Positions 1-5,908 are shown, counted from the stretch's first letter. The stretch is DNA of 5,908 bases from JALYXS01 sp051003795 (GCA_051003795.1 JBPCKZ010000057.1:1-5908); one strand, 5' to 3'. Notes: a model not told the origin generated them from the letters alone. Made by a program: numbers and translations.

Positions 1-1194
1 CGCGATCGCCGCCGCGAGGAAGCCCGGATAGAGCGCGGTCACATGCGCGGTCATGCTGGCGAAAGCATAATGCACGTAGAGATAGACCACCAACAGCACG
101 CCCAGCGCCGCCATCCAGTTCCAACCGTGCAGCCCGCTAAACACCGTGCCCGAAAGAATTTTGATCACGCCTCGATCCTGCAGCGCCTCGGCCATCATGA
201 GCAGCGGCGCGAACCAGACCAGCGCATCCCAGGCTCGATGCTCCCCCAGCAAATCTTCCCAAGTCAGCACGCGGGCAAGCAGGATCGCGCAGAGTCCCGC
301 CATCGCCACGAACGTGTTTGGAATTCCGTGGATGGACGATGTCACCCAGCCGAGCATTACGCACGCCAAGATCCCGGTGAGCCATCGCTCGTTGCGCGTC
401 ATCGGTCCCATGTTCTTCAGTTCCGCGCGCGCCAATTCGCGCGCCGCTTCAGTGTTATGGATCTCTGGCGGATACAGCCGGTATAACAGGTAAGGCACCA
501 GCGTCAGCGAAAGGAGACCCGGCACGATGGACGCCAAAGCCCATCGCGCCCACGTGAGTTCAACGTGCGCGATCTTCAGCGCGAAATCGGCCATCATCGG
601 ATTCGCCGCCATGCCCGTCAGGAACATGCCCGAGGCAGTGTAGGTCGCGTGGAAACCGACGAGCATCAGAAACGCTCCAATGCGGCGCGCGGTGGGGCCC
701 GGCTCCGAGTCGAATGCTTGCGAAAGACTCTTCGCGATGGGGAACACGATGCCGCCGCCGCGCGCCGTGTCCGATGGAATGAACAGCGCGAGCACGGCGT
801 CCGTCGCCACAATCGAGTAACCCAGCGTCAAAGCGCTGTGGCCGAATTTGCGAATAAAGAGGTACGCGATGCGCAACCCGAAGCGCGTCTGCGTGACCGC
901 GCGCGCGAACAGAAACGCGGTGAAGATCAGCCAGAGCGTAACGTTGCTGAATCCCGAAAGCACGAAGGGAAACGGCAAAGTGCGCGTGAGGGCAAGCAGA
1001 GTCATGGCGATGAGGACGCTGACGCCCATCGGCACCGGACGCGCGACCAGCGCAATGATCGTACCCAGGAAAATGGCAAGCAAGTGCCGCTGGATCGCGT
1101 TCAATTCCGGAACGGGCGCGAAATAAAGGATGGCGGCGGGCAGCAGCACTACCGCCCAACGCTTCAGTTCGCTCGAAACGGCGGTGTTACTCAA
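1..1194 (-). CDS. DASS (SLC13/CitT-like) di-/tricarboxylate transporter, 3' end cut off by window edge
   Basis: Inner-membrane carrier of the divalent anion:Na+ symporter superfamily, closest in style to the CitT / plant 2-oxoglutarate-malate translocator (DiT1) branch, which moves dicarboxylates by symport or exchange. 398 residues are visible without a stop; the family is usually about 460-490, so the last helices lie beyond the edge. Seen directly: hydrophobic helices almost throughout, an early RPVPMGVSVLIAMTLLAL segment, the first substrate/cation motif as PSDTARGGGIVFPI (S141-D142-T143) and the second as FASMTAHVTALYPGF (S380-M381-T382). The start chosen is a TTG (1194-1192) lying across the upstream peptidase stop (TTGAGTAA). 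No ATG, GTG or other TTG occurs in frame between the preceding in-frame stop (1273-1275) and this codon; the next candidate is GTG at 1149-1147. Only a weak GAGAAAA lies upstream, so translation is probably coupled. Family assignment is confident; substrate is unknown. The Asp in the first motif is unusual because the family normally has SNT. Confidence 0.9.
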   Translation of the reverse strand, partial: MSNTAVSSELKRWAVVLLPAAILYFAPVPELNAIQRHLLAIFLGTIIALVARPVPMGVSVLIAMTLLALTRTLPFPFVLSGFSNVTLWLIFTAFLFARAVTQTRFGLRIAYLFIRKFGHSALTLGYSIVATDAVLALFIPSDTARGGGIVFPIAKSLSQAFDSEPGPTARRIGAFLMLVGFHATYTASGMFLTGMAANPMMADFALKIAHVELTWARWALASIVPGLLSLTLVPYLLYRLYPPEIHNTEAARELARAELKNMGPMTRNERWLTGILACVMLGWVTSSIHGIPNTFVAMAGLCAILLARVLTWEDLLGEHRAWDALVWFAPLLMMAEALQDRGVIKILSGTVFSGLHGWNWMAALGVLLVVYLYVHYAFASMTAHVTALYPGFLAAAIA

Positions 1195-2674
1195 ATATTT
1201 TCTCGACTGGAACGATTTGAATATCGCCGGGACGCAAATCGATCGGCCACTTCTCCACGATCTTGTCTTCTTTCATGATTTCTTCGGGCTTCGGAGAATT
1301 GTAAGTCATGGGCGAAGCCTCGCCGCTCACTAGCTTGGAACGCAACCCCTCCGCGTCTTTCGCCACGGCCACAATCTGGACTCGATCCGGCCGCAGATGC
1401 TTCTTAATCGCGCGATTGACATCGTCGACGGTGAGCTTCGCGAGGGAGGTTTTCACGTAGCTGTTGTAATCGGGAATGCCGTAGTAGAGACTGTCGATCG
1501 CGTAACCCAATTCGGCGCTCTTCGTCTTGGTCAAGATGTTCACGTACTTGGTCGCGAACGCGCGAGTGCGCTCGAAGTCCGCGGGCGCGATCCCATCCTT
1601 CAGCAACTTATCGAGCTCATACATGGCAAGCCGCAGCGCGAATACGGCGGTGGGCGGCTCCACGGGCCGTATCCAAATCTGAAAAATCTGCCGATGCCGC
1701 GAAAGATTCGGGTCCGGCTCAAACTGGAACATCCCGCGCGGAAAATATTCGATGTAGGCGTAATCCCCGTAGTTCAAGCCGCGTGTTTCGCGCATGCGCT
1801 CGTACAAGTGCCCCTGCAAGCGATGCGGGCCGAAGTACGACTGCATCACGAGCAGCGCCGGATAGTCGGGATCGCCTCGTTTCACGTCGATCGGATATCC
1901 GAGCGAGTACGCCACCGAGCGCGTATCCTTCTGAATAATCGTCGCGCGATTGTGTTCGATCGGAGCCGGCTCGGGGAGCTTCACCCGCTCTGGGTGGGTA
2001 TCGGCATCGCCTTCGGGAAGCGATTCGAAATCCTTCTTTAAGCGTTCCGGAAAATCGGAAGGATATCCTCCGGCGATGCCGATAATCAGGTTTGCCTGGG
2101 TCAAGTTCGCGCGGTAGAACCGCTCGAGATCTTCCAGGGTCAACTTCTTCAAATCCGAAACCGAGCCGGCATTCTCATGCCCGTAAGGCTGTCCCGCATA
2201 GAGCAGGTTGTAGAGCCCTTCTTTTGCAAGTTCTTCGTCGTTATTTCCGCGCAACGATACGCGAAGGTAATTGATCGTGTTGTCCCTGACGCGCTCGAGA
2301 TCCTCTTTGCCCCAGCCGGGTTCGAGCAACATGGCGCGGAAAAGCCTGTAGAACTTTTCCAGATTCTCGACGTGCGTCTCGGCGATGAACGTCGTCATCT
2401 CCTTATCGACAGTCGCGGAGACGGAGGTCGCCATGGGAAACATCGCATCGACGATCAGCCGATACGGCATCTCGCGCGTTCCGCCTTGCGCGAGCATTTC
2501 CGCGGTCAGATTCGCGACGCCCGCTTGCCCCGCAGGATCGGAAGCCGAGCCGGCGGTGAACACGATTCGGAAACTAACGATCGGCGATTTGCCGGGAAGA
2601 GTTACCAGTCGCGGAGCTCCCAAGCAAACCGAACCGAGCGCGAGCGAAACGAGCATCGCCGCCAACCGCCTCAT
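1187..2674 (-). CDS. M16B peptidase-like protein without zinc site (non-catalytic partner subunit)
   Basis: 495-residue periplasmic member of the M16 (insulinase/mitochondrial processing peptidase) family. Residues 1-20 form a signal peptide (MRR, then a hydrophobic core ending CLGA). It is not a clean lipobox, since Val precedes the Cys. The M16 N-terminal fold covers about 25-190 and the C-terminal fold about 195-440. The zinc motif is lost: where active members have HxxEH this protein has N55-LT-A58-E59, so it should not bind zinc. It keeps a classic Arg/Tyr pair in the C-domain, R295 and Y302 (RETRGLNY), the pair that contacts substrate in insulysin-type and heterodimeric M16 enzymes. A 50-residue Pro/Lys/Glu-rich tail follows residue about 445. 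ATG at 2674-2672 overlaps the stop of the active peptidase by 4 nt (ATGA) and is preceded by GGGAG 10 nt upstream. I infer that it pairs with its upstream neighbour to form one active enzyme. It could instead be a chaperone-like or structural subunit. Confidence 0.92.
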   Translation of the reverse strand: MRRLAAMLVSLALGSVCLGAPRLVTLPGKSPIVSFRIVFTAGSASDPAGQAGVANLTAEMLAQGGTREMPYRLIVDAMFPMATSVSATVDKEMTTFIAETHVENLEKFYRLFRAMLLEPGWGKEDLERVRDNTINYLRVSLRGNNDEELAKEGLYNLLYAGQPYGHENAGSVSDLKKLTLEDLERFYRANLTQANLIIGIAGGYPSDFPERLKKDFESLPEGDADTHPERVKLPEPAPIEHNRATIIQKDTRSVAYSLGYPIDVKRGDPDYPALLVMQSYFGPHRLQGHLYERMRETRGLNYGDYAYIEYFPRGMFQFEPDPNLSRHRQIFQIWIRPVEPPTAVFALRLAMYELDKLLKDGIAPADFERTRAFATKYVNILTKTKSAELGYAIDSLYYGIPDYNSYVKTSLAKLTVDDVNRAIKKHLRPDRVQIVAVAKDAEGLRSKLVSGEASPMTYNSPKPEEIMKEDKIVEKWPIDLRPGDIQIVPVEKIFE

Positions 2675-3993
2675 TTGGACGTCGCTCCCGTAAGCGTCAC
2701 AATGGTCCGATTATTGGGCGTGAGATACTTCCGCGCCGCGCGCTCCAGATCCGCCGGCGTGAGCTTCGCGTAGAGGTCGTAAAGCCGGTTGATCGTCTCG
2801 GGGGTGCGCCGCAATGCGACGTAGGACGCCACGGTTTGCGCGATCGCCTCGCTATTATCCATCCGCAGGGCGAAGCTGTAACGCAGATTGCTCTTCACTC
2901 GTTCCAGACGATCCGCATCCACGGGACCCGCGGAGAAGCCCTTGACGGTCGCCAAAATATCGTCCTGAACCGTCCCCAGATCTTCCGGCTTTTTCACGCG
3001 AGCGATGATGGTGATCAGGGATGGATCGACGTGGTCCCGGTTATCCGAACCGAGCGAATCCACCTTCCGCTCTTGAATTACGAGCTTGCGATACAGATCC
3101 GAACTCGGCGAAAACCCAAGAAAACCGATCGCATCGAGCGCCGCCAGATCGGGAATGTCATCGCTGTAGGCGGGACTCCGGTACGCCACCGCGACGAATG
3201 GCAGCGTGGGATTCGGCCAGTCCACATGCGCAGTTCGCGGACCGGATTGCGGCGGTTCCGCCGGAATATCCGGCTTGTAGGAACCGGGCTTCCAATTGCC
3301 CCAATCTTTCTCCACCAAAGACTGCACGCTCCTCGGATCGACGTCACCGGCGACGATGATGGTGGTGTACTCGGGGCGGTAATAACGCTGAAAAAACGTC
3401 AGGCTGTAATCGTATTCCCGCGGCATGTTTTGAACATCCTGCAGGAAGCCCATGGTCGTGTGCTTATAAGTGTGCTCTTGAAACGCGGTCTTGCGGAGCG
3501 TCTCAAACAGCTTCTGCGCCGGGCTGGCGCTGTTCTTGTTGTACTCGCCCAGAACGGCCAGCGTCTCGGTTTTGAACGCCGCGGGATCGTATTGAAGATG
3601 CTCGAAGCGATCGGCTTCCATGTGCAGCACGCCAGGCAGGTCTTCTTTCGAAAAAGTGGCGTGGTACGCGGTGAAATCGTCGGTGGTGAACGCGTTCGCC
3701 GCGGCGCCCGCATTTTTCAAAGCTGCCTGGTACTTATCGGGCGGAAATTCCTTCGTGCCACGAAACATAAGATGTTCGAAGAGATGCGCGAACCCGCTCT
3801 TACCAGGTTCCACCTCATTCCGCGAACCCGTTTGCACCACGATCACGAGCGCAACGATGTTCGGGTATTCGGTTGGGATGGTGACGACACGCAATCCGTT
3901 TGGCAGATCCTTCTGAACGTACGGATACGGAAAAATTTTAGCGGCCGTGAGCAGTCCGCAGGCGCATAGCAAACAAAACGATAGGAGCTTCAT
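2671..3993 (-). CDS. M16B zinc metallopeptidase, catalytic subunit (insulinase family)
   Basis: 440 residues, the normal size of a two-domain M16B peptidase. A signal peptide covers about residues 1-18 (MKLLSFCLLC start, LLTAA before the likely cleavage), so it acts in the periplasm or at the outer membrane. The zinc/catalytic motif is complete: H70-L-F-E73-H74, with E150 as third ligand 75 residues after H74 and the associated E143 in TETLAVLGEYNKN. The substrate-strand region (GAAANAFTTDDFTAYHATF, about 96-114) is also typical. The M16 C-terminal domain runs about 190-370. It lacks the Arg/Tyr pair: LYRKLVIQERKVD (300-312) aligns with the neighbour's pair region but has V305 and D312 at those positions. 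The family cleaves peptides or unfolded segments inside a closed chamber; the substrate here is unknown. The start ATG (3993) has no strong Shine-Dalgarno. It lies 9 nt after an inverted repeat spanning the previous gene's stop, suggesting coupling. The gene is 19 nt downstream of the propeller gene and overlaps the inactive partner by 4 nt. Confidence 0.94.
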   Translation of the reverse strand: MKLLSFCLLCACGLLTAAKIFPYPYVQKDLPNGLRVVTIPTEYPNIVALVIVVQTGSRNEVEPGKSGFAHLFEHLMFRGTKEFPPDKYQAALKNAGAAANAFTTDDFTAYHATFSKEDLPGVLHMEADRFEHLQYDPAAFKTETLAVLGEYNKNSASPAQKLFETLRKTAFQEHTYKHTTMGFLQDVQNMPREYDYSLTFFQRYYRPEYTTIIVAGDVDPRSVQSLVEKDWGNWKPGSYKPDIPAEPPQSGPRTAHVDWPNPTLPFVAVAYRSPAYSDDIPDLAALDAIGFLGFSPSSDLYRKLVIQERKVDSLGSDNRDHVDPSLITIIARVKKPEDLGTVQDDILATVKGFSAGPVDADRLERVKSNLRYSFALRMDNSEAIAQTVASYVALRRTPETINRLYDLYAKLTPADLERAARKYLTPNNRTIVTLTGATSK

Positions 3994-4002
3994 ATCGGTT
4001 AT

Positions 4003-4020
4003 CTTTGTGGTATCACAAAG
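4003..4020 (-). promoter_or_regulatory. 7-bp perfect inverted repeat spanning stop codon and leader between propeller and peptidase genes
   Basis: CTTTGTG-4 nt-CACAAAG. On the transcript this is a 7-bp stem with an AUAC loop. The UGA stop of the propeller gene (4015-4013) sits at the end of the 5' arm, and the 3' arm ends 9 nt before the peptidase ATG. No U-run follows, so it is not an intrinsic terminator. A ribosome finishing the upstream gene would melt the stem and free the A-rich initiation region, which fits translational coupling. A DNA operator is the alternative. Confidence 0.5.
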
Positions 4021-5149
4021 CGTAAATCGCCGCCGCGACCGGCTTCGAACCCACGGGAATCAGGGTGAATAGCGGCGCTCCGTGGGAATACGCCAACGAT
4101 CCCAACGCCTTATTCGTCCTTTGATTCCCGATCAGCGATAGCCGGATCACGGCGACATCGCCCGACTTGCGGTTCAGCACCAGCGCGTACTGGCTGCCGG
4201 CGGTGATTAGGATCGTCCCCGGTTCCTGCCCCACCGGCACTTGCGCCAGCACGTGGCGCGTGTCGATATCGATGACGGTGATATCGCCGCTTTCGGTATT
4301 TGCCACGAACAGATATTCCGGGCTGCGCGATACGGCCATGCTTCCCGGTGTTCTGCCCGCGAGAATGGTCTCGCTCACTTCCGTCTGATACGGATTTACG
4401 ATTACGACGGCATCGCGGCCCGTTCCCGTTACGAAGAGTTCGCCGCCGTTGGTCTTGAAGCAAAAGCGCTCGGGCTGGATCGCCACGGGCAGATGCACCA
4501 GAACGCTCCCGGTTTGCGCATCGATAGCCGCGATGGTGCGCGCGCTCGTGTTGCCGGTCAGGATTTGCCGCCCATCCGGCCGGAAGCGGATTACGCGGGG
4601 CGCCACGCCGATATCGACCGTGCGCTCGACTCTCCCGGTGGCCAGATTTGCGATCGCCACGCCATGCCGGTCGGGCAAGCTGACCGCCGCGGCGGTCCCG
4701 TTCAAGTCATAATCGAAAGGCGCGGCCGGCAGCGGTATGACCGGCCCTATTTTCAAGCTGTCCAACTTCACGTGGACGAGGCTATGAGGATCGCGGCGAA
4801 GGAACCAAATCGAACCGTCTTCCGCAATCCTCATCTGAATAGGGGTGCCGCCGACCCGTAATTTACGGCGGATTGCCAGCGAAACGGTATCGATCTCATG
4901 CAGCATTCCGTTTTGAGGAGTCAACACGAACACGCGGTTCGAGCCCGGCCACGCCAGAACAGCGGTCGGCGCGGCATCCAAAGAGATTTTTCGGATCGCC
5001 TGAAAGCGCCGCAGATCGATCACGGAGACCGAACGATCGTCTTCATTGGCGATGAACGCGTAAGCCGCAACTCTGCCGGCCTTGGGTCTGCCGCAAGCCG
5101 CGAGCACGGCCGGCCCGATCAGGAAATTCCGGCGGGAAATGGGCAACAA
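4013..5149 (-). CDS. Tat-exported lipoprotein with YVTN-type beta-propeller
   Basis: About 378 residues from the preferred TTG start (5149-5147; a second TTG follows at 5146). The N-terminus reads MLPISRRNFLIGPAVLAACG: a textbook twin-arginine motif (SRRNFL, residues 5-10) followed by a lipobox L16-A-A-C19. The protein is therefore expected to fold in the cytoplasm, cross through Tat and be lipidated at C19. The rest is a ring of about seven or eight repeats of 40-45 residues with the YVTN/cytochrome-d1-like signature, for example YAFIANEDDRSVSVIDL near the start and YLFVANTESGDITVIDIDT near the C-terminus. No CXXCH or other haem or catalytic motif is present, so it is probably a binding or scaffold propeller, not an enzyme. 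The frame stays open back to a GTG at 5419, but that 90-residue extension has no recognisable domain and would bury the Tat signal; no good ribosome site precedes any start. It is first in the four-gene unit. The name beta-propeller lipoprotein is secure; the role is not known. Confidence 0.85.
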   Translation of the reverse strand: MLPISRRNFLIGPAVLAACGRPKAGRVAAYAFIANEDDRSVSVIDLRRFQAIRKISLDAAPTAVLAWPGSNRVFVLTPQNGMLHEIDTVSLAIRRKLRVGGTPIQMRIAEDGSIWFLRRDPHSLVHVKLDSLKIGPVIPLPAAPFDYDLNGTAAAVSLPDRHGVAIANLATGRVERTVDIGVAPRVIRFRPDGRQILTGNTSARTIAAIDAQTGSVLVHLPVAIQPERFCFKTNGGELFVTGTGRDAVVIVNPYQTEVSETILAGRTPGSMAVSRSPEYLFVANTESGDITVIDIDTRHVLAQVPVGQEPGTILITAGSQYALVLNRKSGDVAVIRLSLIGNQRTNKALGSLAYSHGAPLFTLIPVGSKPVAAAIYAL

Positions 5150-5293
5150 CCAATATACGCCGTAGGGTATAAAGCATGTAACCGACACACCTTTTCTTTT
5201 ATCGACGAAGGTCGTGGTTACACCGAGCGCTGGACCCCGGCCCGAGGAAATTGATTGCGACTGGGACGCAAAGGACAAAGTAATTGCTTGCAA

Positions 5294-5310
5294 CCGACGC
5301 TTTACGTCGG
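5294..5310. repeat. Inverted repeat CCGACG-5 nt-CGTCGG
   Basis: Perfect 6-bp GC-rich arms around CTTTA in the divergent intergenic region. Neither side is followed by a T-run, so it is not a rho-independent terminator. The spacing suits either a leader hairpin or a dimeric regulator site. It lies about 145 nt upstream of the propeller start and 200 nt upstream of the right-hand start, a plausible place for a shared operator. Six-base arms can occur by chance. Confidence 0.35.
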
Positions 5311-5433
5311 ACAAAACGATCCGGTGATGAAACTGTTCTTCGACCGCGCGCGGCGCCACTTTAGAGAACGATGTCCCAACCATGCGGAGCGACACCGGGC
5401 AAAAGGACAAGCTATGCACACCTCGCGAGCCCC

Positions 5434-5462
5434 TTGCGCTTTCGCCTCGGATCGGGTATGGT
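5434..5462 (+). promoter_or_regulatory. Weak sigma70-like promoter candidate for the right-hand gene
   Basis: TTGCGC (5434-5439), exactly 17 nt, then TATGGT (5457-5462). The hexamers match the consensus in 3 and 4 of 6 positions. A transcript from about 5469 would carry a 40-nt leader to the ATG at 5510, which would rule out the in-frame ATG at 5414. The AT-rich stretch just downstream (ACACTATATAC) is an alternative -10 region without a clear -35. Confidence 0.25.
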
Positions 5463-5468
5463 CTGAAT

Positions 5469-5489
5469 TACACTATATACGCAAGTGTA
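5469..5489 (+). repeat. Short inverted repeat TACACT-9 nt-AGTGTA in the leader of the right-hand gene
   Basis: Six-base perfect arms (5469-5474 and 5484-5489) around an AT-rich spacer, ending 10 nt before the AGGAGG ribosome site. Its geometry suits a dimeric repressor or a weak leader hairpin. With arms this short it may be coincidence. Confidence 0.3.
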
Positions 5490-5499
5490 CCCGCTATCC

Positions 5500-5505
5500 A
5501 GGAGG
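5500..5505 (+). promoter_or_regulatory. Strong ribosome binding site AGGAGG for the right-hand gene
   Basis: A full anti-Shine-Dalgarno match four nucleotides before ATG 5510, by far the best ribosome site in the window. It favours 5510 over the in-frame ATGs at 5327 and 5414. ATG 5414 has its own moderate AGGA (5404-5407) six bases upstream. The spacing at 5510 is a little short, so 5414 remains possible. Confidence 0.6.
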
Positions 5506-5509
5506 TCCT

Positions 5510-5908
5510 ATGTCCGCTTTCTCTTTTTGCCTTTGCTCACGGACGCCGCTTTTAAGTCAAAGGCATCTTAGAACAATGCGATCCGGATTTAGAGCCGAAG
5601 CACTGTTACAGGCTTTCAGTGGCCGCCTAATGAGCATCTGCGTGATAGGATCAGTCGCGCTTATGCACGCTCCATATATTCTCGGGACGACGTTCACCTT
5701 GTCACAAAAACAGCTATTACAGTTAGACTACGCATATATCAGTACCGCCCCAGGATCTATCCTAAGCACTACACCAAGCGGAAATGGAGTCGAGTATACG
5801 ATTTCTCTTTCCCGTAATTCATCTGGAGTAGATCGCCTTTCAACGACACTCGGCGGCAGTGGTGCATTAGTCGGTATGCCATTAAAGTTGTCAGACAGCT
5901 TTGCACTC
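5510..5908 (+). CDS. Secreted, Ser/Thr/Gly-rich protein of unknown function, 5' part only
   Basis: Open for 133 codons from ATG 5510 to the window edge, so its 3' end is missing. Residues 1-40 are Arg-rich and non-hydrophobic. Residues about 41-57 (MSICVIGSVALMHAPYI) are a signal-peptide-like or membrane segment, with possible cleavage near LGT. The following FTLSQKQLLQLDYAY and a Ser/Thr/Gly-rich beta-type region (GSILSTTPSGNGVEYTISLS, then DRLSTTLGGSGALVG) look like a mature extracellular domain. The style recalls PEP-CTERM sorted proteins, but the diagnostic C-terminus is not in view, so this is only a guess. GC is about 49 % over 5521-5880 against roughly 60 % in the operon. Six TTA, three CTA, two AGA and one ATA codon set its codon use apart. 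A start at ATG 5630, directly at the signal segment, would give a normal-length signal peptide but lacks a ribosome site. The frame is also open upstream to ATG 5414. It is divergent from the operon and not obviously linked to it. Confidence 0.6.
   Translation, partial: MSAFSFCLCSRTPLLSQRHLRTMRSGFRAEALLQAFSGRLMSICVIGSVALMHAPYILGTTFTLSQKQLLQLDYAYISTAPGSILSTTPSGNGVEYTISLSRNSSGVDRLSTTLGGSGALVGMPLKLSDSFAL

Larger units (their letters stand above)
5150..5509. other. Divergent intergenic region between the minus-strand operon and the plus-strand secreted-protein gene
   Basis: 360 nt with no convincing gene, although both strands have weak open frames. One is the extension of the propeller frame up to a GTG at 5419. 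The other is a plus-strand frame open from 5255, with ATGs at 5327 and 5414 in frame with the right-hand gene. It must hold the control signals for both directions. Seen in it are a 17-nt inverted repeat at 5294-5310, a looser one at 5469-5489 and an A-rich tract GATAAAAGAAAAGG on the minus strand near 5190-5203. For the minus-strand operon the only AT-rich -10-like elements are GATAAAA (about 5203) and TTTATAC (about 5168). Neither has a good -35, so I do not call a minus-strand promoter. Confidence 0.6.

Noticed and set aside
560..1278. Open frames on both strands (199 and 237 codons) over the transporter
   Set aside because: Low-complexity Arg/His/Ala-rich translations. The frame giving a continuous multi-helix DASS protein over 1-1194 explains the region.
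2615..2674. Lipoprotein signal on the non-catalytic M16 subunit (Cys17)
   Set aside because: The residues before the Cys are G-S-V; Val at -1 does not fit a lipobox, so an ordinary signal peptide is more likely.
2836..3969. Long plus-strand open frame (377 codons) opposite the catalytic M16 gene
   Set aside because: Arg/His-rich translation with no fold or motif, lying exactly antisense to a confident peptidase gene; such frames are a by-product of GC-rich codon use.
4013..5149. Cytochrome cd1-type enzyme
   Set aside because: Only the propeller repeats resemble that family; there is no CXXCH or separate haem domain.
5294..5310. Rho-independent terminator
   Set aside because: The stem is perfect but neither strand has a following T-run, and it lies upstream of both genes, not after one.
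5150..5419. N-terminal extension of the propeller protein to GTG 5419
   Set aside because: The 90 residues have no domain, and a Tat signal plus lipobox begins at the internal TTG, which must be N-terminal to work.

Overview
The window is a stretch of a GC-rich bacterial chromosome or metagenomic contig (roughly 60 % GC in the lines sampled). Nearly all of it is one minus-strand gene cluster of four tightly packed genes. In transcription order (right to left) they are: a Tat-exported lipoprotein with a YVTN-type beta-propeller (4013-5149); an M16B zinc peptidase with intact HLFEH chemistry (2671-3993); a second M16B protein without the zinc motif (1187-2674); and a DASS/CitT-type dicarboxylate transporter that runs off the left edge (1-1194). 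The junctions are a 19-nt gap, a 4-nt ATGA overlap and an 8-nt overlap with a TTG start, so this looks like a single transcription unit. The style of the paired M16 proteins and of the Tat-signal YVTN lipoprotein recalls Acidobacteria of the Solibacter/Bryobacter kind. That is an impression from family knowledge, not a demonstrated assignment.

The two M16 proteins are complementary. One keeps HxxEH plus the distal glutamate but lacks the C-terminal Arg/Tyr pair. The other has lost HxxEH but keeps the Arg/Tyr pair. This is the division of labour known for heterodimeric M16B enzymes, so they probably form one periplasmic protease. The propeller lipoprotein and the anion transporter may supply an envelope partner or sensor and an uptake or exchange function. 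No established pathway unites all four.

To the right of the operon lies a divergent intergenic region (5150-5509) with two short inverted repeats and only weak promoter candidates. It is followed by the start of a plus-strand gene (5510 to the right edge), preceded by a strong AGGAGG site. This gene is clearly lower in GC (about 49 % over 5521-5880) and rich in TTA/CTA codons. It encodes a signal-like hydrophobic segment followed by a Ser/Thr/Gly-rich extracellular-type region, possibly a PEP-CTERM-like secreted protein. Its composition and its odd N-terminal extension mark it as possible transferred DNA.

No RNA genes, CRISPR arrays, insertion sequences or convincing intrinsic terminators were found.
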